Assembly (NCBI GenBank): GCA_012842495.1
Contig: DUSS01000008.1
Span: forward strand, 1 to 64,000
Source of the DNA: Candidatus Fermentithermobacillaceae bacterium
Lineage (GTDB): Bacteria > Bacillota > Sulfobacillia > Fermentithermobacillales > DUSS01
DNA length: 64,000 nt
Reading direction: 5' to 3'
A program made the translations under genes and the position numbers. The notes beneath the pieces were generated by a model that was given only the letters and a program-made list of their open reading frames with translations, ran no database searches and had not been told where the DNA came from. Shown here in pieces: positions 25,622-35,180 of this stretch. The stretch's first letter is position 1; each line of letters opens with the position of its first letter.

Positions 25622-26464
25622 ATGATTAAGGGAGATATGAGGCGCAAGCGGGAAGTGGCACTGGCCAAAGTCTTGTCGGCCATAAAGATGCACGGAGGAA
25701 CCACGCTTCTTTCAACGGGCATTACTGGCGACGATGCCAGGCTCGCCAAGGCCGCGGTGGAAGCTGGAGCACGCATGCTCGAGCCGAATCACCCTGCGGT
25801 TGCTCTAGCTCGAGGCTACAAGGGCGTGACGAACATGCACGCCGCCGAGGCCATCAGGCATGAGATATCCATCGAGCAAATGGCCGAGGTCACTCGCGGC
25901 GTTCGGAGCGTCGTAGGTCCGGATATCTTCATCACCGTGGGGATACCCGGGGGTTTTACGGAAGTGCTTCCGCGCCCGCTTTCCGAGGACGACGTCAGGA
26001 TGATAGCTGAAGCGGGTGCCGACGGCCTCCACGTTCACAAGAGCGACCTGGACGACCTGCGAGACATCGTGGAACTTGCGCATGCCAACGGTCTCCTCGT
26101 CGATGCGTATGTAGCTCATCCGGACGACCTCCATCCCTTTGGGATTCCTGCGAGCACGCCGGAGGAAGTGGCGGACACGGCCAAGAAAATGGAATCTATA
26201 GGGGTAGATATGATAGGTCTCATGACCGGAATGAGCTACGAGGGAGTGGAGGCGGGGCAGATCCCGGCTGTGATAAGAGAGAGGCTTCAGGCGCTGGTTG
26301 GTGCCGTGACCAGGCCGACTCTGGCCGAAGGCGGGATTAACCTCACGAACTTTCAGGCGTTCAGAGGGACAGGCGTCAACATCCTGGTCGTGGGGACTGC
26401 CTTTGACGATATCGCCCGGCAGGCTGTAAGGGATACGGTCAAGCGTTTCCTGGGTGGGAAATAA
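25622..26464 (+). CDS. phosphate-binding TIM-barrel protein of unknown reaction
   Basis: 280 residues with the repeating beta/alpha pattern of a phosphate-binding TIM barrel: LLSTGITGDDARL, VGPDIFITVGIPGG, GADGLHVHKSDLDDL, GLLVDAYVAHPDDLHPFGIP, IGVDMIGLMTGM, then TLAEGGINLTNF and GVNILVVGTAF, which resemble the phosphate-grip strands 7 and 8 of HisA/NanE/KDPG-aldolase-like enzymes. Reaction unknown. The gene follows the PTS-like permease and precedes a GntR regulator, so it probably acts on the (phospho)sugar or related compound that the permease brings in. Confidence 0.7.
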   Translation: MIKGDMRRKREVALAKVLSAIKMHGGTTLLSTGITGDDARLAKAAVEAGARMLEPNHPAVALARGYKGVTNMHAAEAIRHEISIEQMAEVTRGVRSVVGPDIFITVGIPGGFTEVLPRPLSEDDVRMIAEAGADGLHVHKSDLDDLRDIVELAHANGLLVDAYVAHPDDLHPFGIPASTPEEVADTAKKMESIGVDMIGLMTGMSYEGVEAGQIPAVIRERLQALVGAVTRPTLAEGGINLTNFQAFRGTGVNILVVGTAFDDIARQAVRDTVKRFLGGK

Positions 26465-26665
26465 CCGGTACCCGGCACCGTACCCGGCTCGCTAAGCCCA
26501 TTTCCCGAACGATCGCGGCTTGAAAGTGAACGGTGAGGACGACGGCGCCGGGGTTGCCCGCGAGTCCTGCTGGCTTCCCGGTGCCGCCGGCGGGCAATGT
26601 CTTCGGCTTGGACGGCAGAACCTCAGGGCCCGCAAGAGTGAAGTAGTATTTGGGAGAAAGGGGAT

Positions 26666-27412
26666 ATGCTGGGGATGGTTGACCGAACGAGTCCGGTGCC
26701 GTTGTATTACCAGATAGCTCAAGCCTTGAGAGAGAGGATTAAGAAGGGAGAGTGGCTTCCCGGCCACCGGGTGCCGCCGGAACACGAGCTCACGCAGGAA
26801 TTCGGAGTGTCGAGACACACGATTCGGCAGGCACTGGCCTCTCTCGAAAGAGACGGGCTCATATACCGCCAGGCGGGGCTGGGCACTTTCGTTCGGTCCG
26901 AAAAATACAGCTATCCCCTTTCTTTCTTGCAAGGATTCACCGAACAGATGGAAGAAAGAGGGTTAAAGCCTTCCTCGAGGGTACTCACGCTGCAGAAGAG
27001 GTTGCCCGAACCGTTCCTCCGGTCGTCGTTGGCCTTGCCCGTAGGCCGGGAAGTTTACGAGCTCAAGCGGCTTAGACTCGCCAACTGCGAACCCATTGCG
27101 CTGGAGACCATGTTTTTGCCTGTAACGCTCGTGCCCGGTTTGGAGCAGAAAGACCTGGAAAAGATCTCGATTTACAGGTTTGTCGAAGATGACCTCGGTC
27201 TCAAGATAATCGGTGCAACCCAGACGATCGAAGCGGAAAGACCCCCTGAGGATGTGGCCCGTTTCCTGGGGCTGCCGGTCGACGGTCTCACCCTCAGAAT
27301 GAAGAACGTCACCTATCTGGAAAACATGCGACCGTTGTGTTTTGTAGATTGTTACTATAGAGCGGACAGGTATATATTCACCGTGAGCATGCCGAGAAGG
27401 AAGACTGTGTAA
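26666..27412 (+). CDS. GntR-family regulator with UTRA domain (HutC type)
   Basis: 248 residues: winged helix at about 8-75 (VPLYYQIAQALRERIKKGEW, VSRHTIRQALASLERDGLI) and a UTRA ligand-binding domain at about 95-240. Regulators of this type are released from palindromic operators by a sugar phosphate or related effector. It should control the unit at 24004-26464; the palindrome at 23848-23865 is the best candidate operator. Start ATG 26666 with GAAAGGGG upstream; the ATG at codon 4 is also possible. Confidence 0.85.
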   Translation: MLGMVDRTSPVPLYYQIAQALRERIKKGEWLPGHRVPPEHELTQEFGVSRHTIRQALASLERDGLIYRQAGLGTFVRSEKYSYPLSFLQGFTEQMEERGLKPSSRVLTLQKRLPEPFLRSSLALPVGREVYELKRLRLANCEPIALETMFLPVTLVPGLEQKDLEKISIYRFVEDDLGLKIIGATQTIEAERPPEDVARFLGLPVDGLTLRMKNVTYLENMRPLCFVDCYYRADRYIFTVSMPRRKTV

Positions 27413-27571
27413 GCGACAAGAGGGGTGCAAACCCGTCCGGTGCCGAAAAAACGATATAATTCGTGGCCAGCGCAGAGCGGCCCACCCGGGGATGAGAGCT
27501 CTGTCTGGGACCAGACAGAAGGGTGCGACGGACAGTCTGGACGTTATAGCCGGTTTAGGAGTGGTTGCAGC

Positions 27572-28354
27572 ATGGACACGGCACGGCCCGAGCAAATCGT
27601 TCCTGCGCCCCACAGGACGGCGAGCCTTACTCGTAGGACCCGTGAGACGGTGGTTGACATCTACCTGGATATCGACGGTACAGGTAATTCGCAGGTCTCC
27701 ACCCGTTTTGCTTTTCTAGACCATTGCCTTGAGACTTTAGCCCTCCATGGTGCTTTCGATTTACGACTGAAAGTGGATTCGCCCAGGCCGGATCTTCACC
27801 ACTGCGCTGAGGACGCGGGATGGGCTTTCGGTACGGCGCTGAGGCGATGTCTCGGTACATACAACGCGGGGATGGAACCAGAGTGTGGCGTTGGAAAACC
27901 TGGCCATGGTCATGACATGGATTTACGGTGTCGAGCGACTGGCGAAGCGGGATACTCCTGTACCGGGGAACCGGACTCAAACCATGAAGGAGCGGCAATG
28001 TCGTTGGTTTATGCACCGGTCAGGCGGTTCGGTTGGGCAACAATTCCCTTCGACGAGGTCCTCGTCCTCGTTTCCCTCGATTTAATCGGCCGGCCAGGGT
28101 TCTACCTGACTCCTGACGACGGGCTTGAGCACAGCGACCTCCAGGAGTTTTTCAGAGCTTTCGGGGGTGGAGCCGGAGCCACATTACACGTCCAGGTCTT
28201 GCGAAATGGTAACCTGCACCACAAAGTGGAGTGCTGTTTTAAGGGGCTAGGTAGAGCTTTGCGCGATGCCGTCGTACCTGACTTGCGGGTTAAACAGGCA
28301 TCAGTGAAAGGGAGCGTTGAGTACAGAACGGAAGGAACGCCTCACGAGAGTTGA
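27572..28354 (+). CDS. hisB: imidazoleglycerol-phosphate dehydratase-like (HisB) with insertion
   Basis: 260 residues, about 60 longer than typical HisB. Both metal-binding repeats of the IGPD fold are present: FLDHCLETLALHG and HHCAED in the first half, and LQEFFRAFGGGAG with HHKVECCFKG in the second. Between the halves (about residues 92-150) is an extra segment rich in Gly, His and Cys (GVGKPGHGHDMDLRC...). No other histidine-biosynthesis gene lies nearby, so it may be a stand-alone hisB or a relative with another substrate. Start ATG 27572 has AGGAGTGG upstream. Confidence 0.72.
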   Translation: MDTARPEQIVPAPHRTASLTRRTRETVVDIYLDIDGTGNSQVSTRFAFLDHCLETLALHGAFDLRLKVDSPRPDLHHCAEDAGWAFGTALRRCLGTYNAGMEPECGVGKPGHGHDMDLRCRATGEAGYSCTGEPDSNHEGAAMSLVYAPVRRFGWATIPFDEVLVLVSLDLIGRPGFYLTPDDGLEHSDLQEFFRAFGGGAGATLHVQVLRNGNLHHKVECCFKGLGRALRDAVVPDLRVKQASVKGSVEYRTEGTPHES

Positions 28355-28760
28355 GGCTACTCCGGGTTCGCGCGGCAGTCGCCGCTGCCTTGAGGATACG
28401 GTCCGTGTCGCAGGGCTGGGTACACTCGTTTCGTCGTGTTCAGGATCAGGTCTGCTTTCGTCCTCATTCCTGAAAGCATCCGTGCATATGTTTGTGAGCA
28501 ACTCCCCTCCTATCAGTGAAAGAAACCCCTGAACCCCCTGCACAAGCCAGCGGTTCTTAACGTGGGCCTTGCTCTCAGGACCCAAGGGAAAGTTTTTTCA
28601 GATGAAGACCTTCCGACGTATTGAGAACTTGCGACCGGACTCGCAGGACCCGCTAACAATGCGCCGCGCAATCATTGGGGCTAACTAAGAAAGAAGGACG
28701 GATTGGCAATTAACTAGAATCATAACCCAACAAGATGAAAATCCGGGGGAAAGGCGACAC
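28355..28760. other. intergenic stretch, no gene seen
   Basis: About 400 bp between hisB and the small ORF before the restriction-modification genes. Base composition becomes visibly more AT-rich towards 28700, fitting the edge of an acquired island. No frame or structured element was recognised. Confidence 0.45.
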
Positions 28761-28919
28761 ATGGCAGCCGACTTATCAATCAGGGTGTTCAAACGCCTCA
28801 ATATCAGCATCCGGAACGGGTACGTCGGCGAGGCAGAGAACTGCGGGGACCCCGTTGAGTGCTGCAAAAAGGCCTATTCATCTGAGCCGGTTTGTATTCG
28901 GGTAAGGAATAATCAATAG
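28761..28919 (+). CDS. small Cys-containing ORF, 52 aa, upstream of mod
   Basis: ATG 28761 preceded by GGGGGAAAGG at normal spacing; the stop at 28917-28919 lies 10 bp before the methylase start. The protein is basic, with a beta-like opening (ADLSIRVFKRLNISIRNG) and four cysteines (ENCGDPVECCKKA and a later C). It is placed like controller or accessory genes of restriction systems, but has no helix-turn-helix I can see. Function unknown. Confidence 0.45.
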   Translation: MAADLSIRVFKRLNISIRNGYVGEAENCGDPVECCKKAYSSEPVCIRVRNNQ

Positions 28920-28929
28920 GTGAGATGGT

Positions 28930-31900
28930 ATGGCGCTCAAACACCGAGAGAGCAGAAACACTACAAAGCGTCCAATTGAATCCTACCAGCACCGGGACAA
29001 GGAGCGTGTTAACAATCCCCCCGTGGGATTGGTGACACCCCAAACCGATCCGGACACCGGGCAGAGGAAGAAGTATCTTCATGACCCGCACCTCGATCCC
29101 GAGCTCAAATTCGACGGTCGCAAAGTCCGAGACGAGCTGGCCGCCGTCATTGAGCGCGGGCTTGCTTCCTCGACGCTAGAAGAAGCTAAGGCTGCCCTTG
29201 CGATCCTGAAGAAAGCGCAGGAGCCGTACCTGAGTTGGGCGGGCAAGGCCGAGCGCACCTCGTTTGAAGTGCCCACAGTTTCGCTGCATGTTCACGAACG
29301 CATCGATCCGCGAACGATCATCGAGGCAGTTCGCAAACGCAATGGTAACGGAAGCGAGCAGTTATCTCTCTTTGATGTCGAGCGCAAGGAGCCCTTTCGG
29401 CAGGCCATTGAGTTCTACCAGCACAAGCACGGTTGGACCAATCGCTTGATCGCCGGCGACAGCCTGCTGGTAATGAATTCCCTGCTCGAAAAAGAGGGCT
29501 TCGGGGGCAAAGTGCAGATGATCTACATTGACCCGCCTTACGGCACCAAGTACGGTTCCAACTTCCAGCCTTTTGTCAACAAGCGTGACGTAAAGGACGG
29601 CAGCGACGAGGACCTCACCGCCGAGCCAGAGCAGATTCGCGCCTTCCGCGACACCTGGGAGCTGGGAATTCATTCCTACCTCACATATCTGCGAGACCGG
29701 CTGCTGTTAGCGCGGGAGTTGTTAACGGAGAGCGGAAGTGTCTTTGTACAGATCAGCGACGAAAACCTGCACCTCCTGCGGTGCCTTCTCGATGAGATAT
29801 TCGGGCGAGATAATTTCGTTGCAGTAATACCTTTCCGCAAAAAGACGATGCCTTTAGGAACCAAGGCAATCGAACAAATGGACGACTTCCTGCTGTGGTA
29901 TGCGAAAAAACAAGAGAAACTAAAATACCGACAGTTGTTCATCGACAGATCGACAGAAGGAGACCCGCTATATAAATTTTATGAGCTTTCTGACGTGTCT
30001 CGACGGCAACTGTCATCAAACCAAATTGCGAACTATGCGCTACTTCCGGCAAATGCTCGAGTATTCAGGTTGAAATCCTTGATGCCATCGGGGCCTAATC
30101 GAGCCGGTATGTTCCCGTTCTCTTTTCAAGGTAGAAGAGTAAATAGCCCGAAAAATGGGTGGGCGACCGATGAAACGGGGATGACAAGACTTGCACTGGC
30201 TAACAGACTTGAGTTCAGCGGTGAGACATTGAACTATGTTTTGTTTGCTGATGACTATCCAGTTACTGCTTTGACTGTGCCGTGGCAAGATACAACAGGA
30301 GCCGCAGAACGGATCTTTGCTGTTCAGACAGGAGAAAAAGTCATCGAACGCTGCCTCCTCATGACTACCGACCCTGGTGATCTGGTATTCGACCCGACCT
30401 GCGGTTCTGGTACCACAGCCTATGTAGCGGAGCAGTGGGGTCGACGCTGGATCACGTGTGACACCTCACGTGTAGCGATTACTATTGCTCGCCAGCGGCT
30501 AATGACCGCCATCTTCGACTACTACGAACTAGCCCATCCCGAAGAAGGTGTGGGTAGCGGTTTTAAATACAAGACTGTACCGCACGTAACCCTCAGATCT
30601 ATTGCCAATAATCCAGAGATCGACAGTATCTACGCCAGGATGCATCCGGCCATCGAGAAGGCGCTTTGTGATCTCAATGCTGCCCTACGCGGGCACGATG
30701 TGCCGTTCGAGGTTCAAGTGGGCGGGAGAAGCAGCCAGCGAGTGGATTTTCGAGCTCCGGACGGCGCCAAGGCAAAGCTACCCTCGGGGGCGGAGGTGCC
30801 GGCGAATGCACTCCTGGAGTGGGAGGTGCCAGCCGAGTTTCCGAAGGACTGGCCGGACCGTGCCCGGTCTCCGTTCAATGCCTTCCACGCTGCTCGGCGG
30901 GCCATGCAACGAGAAATGGACGCCGCTATCGCCCGTCATGCAGAGCAAGAAACCCTCTATGACCAGCCTCTTGTGGACCGTAAGAAGGTACGGGTGACCG
31001 GTCCTTTTACTGTAGAAGCTGTACCTGCACCCGCAGTCAAGTCGATCGAGGAGTTGGTAGAAGGTCGTCCTGGGGTTGCCGACAATTCCATCTCTCGTTC
31101 CGGCGAGACGCTGCGCCAGGCCGAATGGCGCGACGAACTCTTGCGCACCGGAATTCGTGGGAAGAATGGTCAGTACATCCGCTTCTCACGGCTGGAGCCC
31201 TTGCCGGGTTGCCGGTGGCTTCATGCCGAGGGAGAGACCCGTCCTACCGCTGAGGGAGCCGACTCGGTGCGCGATCGAGATGAGTCCTCTGCAGCCAAGC
31301 CAGCTTACGAGAGCTTGCGGGTAGTGGTTTCTTTCGGCCCAGAGCATGGACCTTTGGAACAACGGCAGGTTGAGCGGGCCTGGGAGGAGGCCCGAACGTT
31401 GGTGCCGAGACCAAAGCTTTTGATTTTCGCCGCGTTTCAGTTTGACCCGGAGGCGGCCAAGGATATTGACGAACTCAGGCCGGAACTGGCCGGGATGCAG
31501 TTACTCAAGGTACAAATGAACGCCGACCTGCTGACCGACGACCTCAAGAAGAAACGCGTTACCAACGAGTCCTTCTGGCTCATCGGTCAGCCAGACGTGC
31601 AAGTGGAGCGTATTGGGTCGGGACCAGAAAAGGGTAAATACCGCGTGTCGGTGCACGGTTTTGACTACTACAACACGAAGACCGGCCAAGTCGAGTCGGG
31701 TGGACCGGACAAGATCGCCGTGTGGCTCCTGGACACCGATTACGATGGGCGTTGCCTCTACCCGCGCCAGGTTTTCTTTCCAATGTCCGGGGAAAACGAT
31801 GGCTGGGCAAAGCTCGCCCGCAACCTCAAGGCGGAAATTGACCAGGAATTAATCGAAGCCTACCGGGGTACGGTCTCGCTGCCCTTTGAGCCAGGGGAGC

Positions 31901-31971
31901 ACCGGCGAATCGCTGTCAAGATAGTAGACGACCGTGGAATTGAGAGTTTAAAGGTTGTGGAGATAGACTAA
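28930..31971 (+). CDS. type III restriction-modification DNA methyltransferase (Mod-like)
   Basis: 1013 residues. Beta-class N6-adenine methyltransferase: catalytic DPPY (MIYIDPPYGTKY near residue 200) precedes the SAM-binding motif FDPTCGSGTT near 482, and the presumed target-recognition region lies between them (about 290-460). The C-terminal third (about 550-1013) is an extension with further domains (LRVVVSFGPEHG, KLLIFAAFQFDPEAA) that I cannot name, possibly for contact with the nuclease. The target-recognition segment is more AT-rich than the rest, as often seen in exchanged specificity regions. The restriction gene follows 72 bp on. Confidence 0.9.
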   Translation: MALKHRESRNTTKRPIESYQHRDKERVNNPPVGLVTPQTDPDTGQRKKYLHDPHLDPELKFDGRKVRDELAAVIERGLASSTLEEAKAALAILKKAQEPYLSWAGKAERTSFEVPTVSLHVHERIDPRTIIEAVRKRNGNGSEQLSLFDVERKEPFRQAIEFYQHKHGWTNRLIAGDSLLVMNSLLEKEGFGGKVQMIYIDPPYGTKYGSNFQPFVNKRDVKDGSDEDLTAEPEQIRAFRDTWELGIHSYLTYLRDRLLLARELLTESGSVFVQISDENLHLLRCLLDEIFGRDNFVAVIPFRKKTMPLGTKAIEQMDDFLLWYAKKQEKLKYRQLFIDRSTEGDPLYKFYELSDVSRRQLSSNQIANYALLPANARVFRLKSLMPSGPNRAGMFPFSFQGRRVNSPKNGWATDETGMTRLALANRLEFSGETLNYVLFADDYPVTALTVPWQDTTGAAERIFAVQTGEKVIERCLLMTTDPGDLVFDPTCGSGTTAYVAEQWGRRWITCDTSRVAITIARQRLMTAIFDYYELAHPEEGVGSGFKYKTVPHVTLRSIANNPEIDSIYARMHPAIEKALCDLNAALRGHDVPFEVQVGGRSSQRVDFRAPDGAKAKLPSGAEVPANALLEWEVPAEFPKDWPDRARSPFNAFHAARRAMQREMDAAIARHAEQETLYDQPLVDRKKVRVTGPFTVEAVPAPAVKSIEELVEGRPGVADNSISRSGETLRQAEWRDELLRTGIRGKNGQYIRFSRLEPLPGCRWLHAEGETRPTAEGADSVRDRDESSAAKPAYESLRVVVSFGPEHGPLEQRQVERAWEEARTLVPRPKLLIFAAFQFDPEAAKDIDELRPELAGMQLLKVQMNADLLTDDLKKKRVTNESFWLIGQPDVQVERIGSGPEKGKYRVSVHGFDYYNTKTGQVESGGPDKIAVWLLDTDYDGRCLYPRQVFFPMSGENDGWAKLARNLKAEIDQELIEAYRGTVSLPFEPGEHRRIAVKIVDDRGIESLKVVEID

Positions 31972-32043
31972 TGTGTCCATATTGGTTGACCTTGCCACGC
32001 CGGTGGCCGCCCTCAAGCCGCTAGTACTGGGGGAGGAAAGCTG

Positions 32044-34875
32044 ATGGGGCAAGCCAAGATCGATCATCTCATCATCAACTCACCTTACGAGGAGCCGACG
32101 CGTCATTGGCGTTATGACCGTGCGACGAAGACGTTCGACCTGGTGGAAGGCCGGCGCCCAGCAGGTTATGTGATAGCCTCGGAGAGTTCGAAAGCATTTG
32201 ACGACCCGGGGATCTTCATCGAGATCCCGCTGGTCAACCGGATTCGCCCGCGGGTAAAAGCCTGGCGGGAAGCTGGGTACCCGGGAGTCACCGGCATTAC
32301 CAAGCGGCTCCTGGAATACTGGCGCGACCCGGAAGAGTTCGATACGCGCCGCTTTTTCTTCTGCCAGCTTGAAGCAGTCGAGACTCTCATCTGGCTCCTC
32401 GAGGCACCTCCCGGTGAAAAGGTAGGTATCGAGATCCCCGGCGACGGAGGGCCTTTTGAGCGTCAGTGCTGTAAGATGGCGACCGGCACAGGGAAAACCG
32501 TCGTGATGGCGATGGTCATCGCCTGGCATATCCTGAACAAAGTCACCTACCCACAGGACCCGCGCTTTTCCAAGAACGTCCTCGTGATTGCCCCGGGCCT
32601 GACGGTCAGAAACAGGCTAATGGTTCTGCAACCTGCAGCGACCGGTAACTATTATGAGGCTTTTCGCATCGTTCCGCCGCCGCTCCTTGACAAACTGCGG
32701 CAAGGCCGGGTGCTGGTGCACAATTGGCATGTTCTTGCGTGGGAAAGCGAGGAACAAGTCAGGAAACGACGTAGCGTAGACAAGCGCGGTGTCAAAAGCG
32801 ATGAGGCTTATACTCGCGAAGTGCTGGGCGAAATGGCGAACGCGCGTAATCTTTTGGTGATCAACGACGAGGCGCACCACGCCTGGCGAGTCAATTGGGA
32901 GGCCGTAGGGAAATACCTTCGCCAGCGTGACCTTAGGGACAGCGCCGAGCAAGCAACTGTCTGGATCGGCGGACTTGACCGCCTCCACCGGTGCCGCGGC
33001 ATCCTCAAGTGTTACGACTTTTCTGCTACACCGTTTACTCCCTCGGGCAAGCAGAGCAGCGAAGAGGCCTTGTTCGAGTGGATCGTGAGTGACTTCGGCC
33101 TGAATGATGCTATCGAGTCCGGTCTGGTCAAGACGCCGCGCGTGGTTGTACGCGACGACGCTGTGCCCGACGCCAGGACCTACAAGTCACGTCTCTACCA
33201 CATCTACAACGACCCGGAGGTGAAGGATGATCTGAACCGCCGGGCTAGGGCGGAAGAGCCATTGCCGGATCTGGTGCTGAATGCTTATTACCTGCTGGGG
33301 TATGATTGGCGCGAGACTATGAAAGCGTGGGCCCGGAAAGGGCTGCCCACTCCGCCGGTGATGATCACGGTGTGCAACCGTACCGAGACAGCCGCCCGCG
33401 TCAAGCACGCCTTTGATACGAGGCACATCCGTATCGATGAGCTATGTGACCCGGAGCGCATCCTCCACATCGACTCGAACGTTCTAAACGAAGCCGAGGC
33501 ACAAACCCAAGTGCCCGCGGGACTGGAAACGCAGGAAGCAGAGGACCAGCCGGACGCAGGCCCAAATGGGTGCAAGTTAACCAAGACCGAGAAGGCGGAA
33601 CTGTTGCGCAGGATGGTGGACACAGTAGGCCGTGTCGGCGAGCCCGGCGAGAAGATTCAGAACGTTATCTCCGTAGGCATGCTTAGCGAGGGATGGGATG
33701 CCAAGACGGTGACGCACATCATGGGCCTCCGTGCCTTCACCAGCCAATTGCTCTGTGAGCAGGTGATCGGGCGTGGTCTTCGCCGTACTTCTTACGAGGT
33801 CAACCCAGAAACTGGGTTGTTTGAGCCCGAATATGTCAATGTTTTCGGAGTGCCTTTCACCTTTCTACCCCACGAGAGCGGAGAGGACGGTCCGCCTCCT
33901 CCACCTGTGCCCAAAACCCCAGTGGAACCTGATCCGGCAAAGGTGCAGTATGAAATCAGCTGGCCGAACGTGGTGCGGATCGAACACATGCTCCGTCCCA
34001 CATTGTCGCTGGACTGGTCTAGGCTAGAACCCTTGGAGCTGGATGCAAGGCATACAGCTCAGGTGGCGGAACTGGCTCCCGTTGTGGACGGTAAGCCCGA
34101 CGTAACTCGGATCGACCGCATCGAGCTGGAGCGACTCGCGCGCGACTTCCGTATGCAGCGCATCATCTTCGAAGTCGCACGGGACGTGTTTGACCAGATA
34201 CTGGAAGACTGGCGAGGCAGCCGGGAGGTGTTGCTGGCTCAGTTGGTACGGTTGGTCGAGCAGTTCATCTGTTCAGACCGTATCCTGATTCAGCCGCCTC
34301 TCTTCTACCAGGACAATCTGCGCCGGAGGCTGATCATCACCCTTAATATGTCCCGAGTTGTGCAGCACATCTGGGACGCGGTGCGGCAAGAGAATACAGA
34401 GCAGCTTACGCCGGTCTTCGATCGTGATCACCCGATCCGCTGCACCGGGGAAATGCGAACGTGGTACACAGGTAAGCCGTGCGAACGCACGCGAAAGTCC
34501 CACATCAACGTGTGCGTATACGACAGTACTTGGGAAGCCTCGGACTCCTTCATTCTGGACACTAGCGAGTACGTGGCCGCATGGGTTAAGAACGACCATC
34601 TGGGCTTTGAGGTCTTGTACGTCTATCGAGGCGTGGTGAGAAAGTACCGGCCCGACTTCTTGGTTCGCTTGGTCAACGGCGAAATGCTGATCCTGGAAAC
34701 GAAAGGGCAGGAGACCGAAGAAGACCAGGTAAAACGTCACTACCTGGACGAATGGGTGCGGGCGGTGAATACGCATGGAGGCTTCGGTCGCTGGCGATGG
34801 GCGGTGAGTCGGCAACCGGGTGAAATAAGGCGTATACTGGCGCAGGCAATCAGCGGCGACAAGGCTGCGCCTTAA
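32044..34875 (+). CDS. DEAD/DEAH helicase-type restriction endonuclease (Res-like)
   Basis: 943 residues. ATP-driven translocase and nuclease partner of the preceding methylase. Helicase motifs: Walker A MATGTGKTVV near 145, DEAH in VINDEAHHAW near 278, CYDFSATPF near 325, and the RecA-2 end motif QVIGRGLRR near 578. A PD-(D/E)xK nuclease is recognisable near the C-terminus: RPDFLVRL followed by LILETKG (Asp, then Glu-x-Lys, about 875-895). Long for classic Res and closer to the large helicase-nuclease family seen with Mod proteins of this size. Start ATG 32044 after GGGAGGAAAGC. Confidence 0.9.
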   Translation: MGQAKIDHLIINSPYEEPTRHWRYDRATKTFDLVEGRRPAGYVIASESSKAFDDPGIFIEIPLVNRIRPRVKAWREAGYPGVTGITKRLLEYWRDPEEFDTRRFFFCQLEAVETLIWLLEAPPGEKVGIEIPGDGGPFERQCCKMATGTGKTVVMAMVIAWHILNKVTYPQDPRFSKNVLVIAPGLTVRNRLMVLQPAATGNYYEAFRIVPPPLLDKLRQGRVLVHNWHVLAWESEEQVRKRRSVDKRGVKSDEAYTREVLGEMANARNLLVINDEAHHAWRVNWEAVGKYLRQRDLRDSAEQATVWIGGLDRLHRCRGILKCYDFSATPFTPSGKQSSEEALFEWIVSDFGLNDAIESGLVKTPRVVVRDDAVPDARTYKSRLYHIYNDPEVKDDLNRRARAEEPLPDLVLNAYYLLGYDWRETMKAWARKGLPTPPVMITVCNRTETAARVKHAFDTRHIRIDELCDPERILHIDSNVLNEAEAQTQVPAGLETQEAEDQPDAGPNGCKLTKTEKAELLRRMVDTVGRVGEPGEKIQNVISVGMLSEGWDAKTVTHIMGLRAFTSQLLCEQVIGRGLRRTSYEVNPETGLFEPEYVNVFGVPFTFLPHESGEDGPPPPPVPKTPVEPDPAKVQYEISWPNVVRIEHMLRPTLSLDWSRLEPLELDARHTAQVAELAPVVDGKPDVTRIDRIELERLARDFRMQRIIFEVARDVFDQILEDWRGSREVLLAQLVRLVEQFICSDRILIQPPLFYQDNLRRRLIITLNMSRVVQHIWDAVRQENTEQLTPVFDRDHPIRCTGEMRTWYTGKPCERTRKSHINVCVYDSTWEASDSFILDTSEYVAAWVKNDHLGFEVLYVYRGVVRKYRPDFLVRLVNGEMLILETKGQETEEDQVKRHYLDEWVRAVNTHGGFGRWRWAVSRQPGEIRRILAQAISGDKAAP

Positions 34876-35056
34876 GTTCCACGAATGCGAAAACAGTACC
34901 GGCACCTCCAAGATCTAAACAAGTGCACGGGATGGCCTTCCCGTACCCAGCGGACTTCAACTTCAGTTGACTCTCCTTGTTGTCCTTGATCTGCTCCCGC
35001 ATTGCAGCGGTTCTCGGGTGTGGAGGTCTTGCACCCGTTGATTCCTTGAGGAGGTA

Positions 35057-35180
35057 TCACCGTGCCTGAGACGCCCTAGCCTCCCGCCACTCCATTTCAA
35101 ACTCGATCACCCTGGTTCCGAACAAGTCTGGAATGTCCGTCGTGACTCACGAAGCCCCCGCAGTTTGGACAGGTAGGCAT
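35057..35180 (-). pseudogene. remnant of a zinc-ribbon YbjQ-family gene
   Basis: Read on minus from ATG 35180: MPTCPNCGGFV, the same first 11 residues as the intact gene at 39719-40240. After about ten further codons similarity resumes in another frame with DLFGTRVIEFEMEWREARA, matching DFLGIRGTEFELKWREAKDA of the intact protein, and then a stop at 35057-35059. About 90 codons between these blocks are missing and there is a frameshift, so the gene is dead. It is a diverged paralogue, not a recent copy. Confidence 0.7.
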
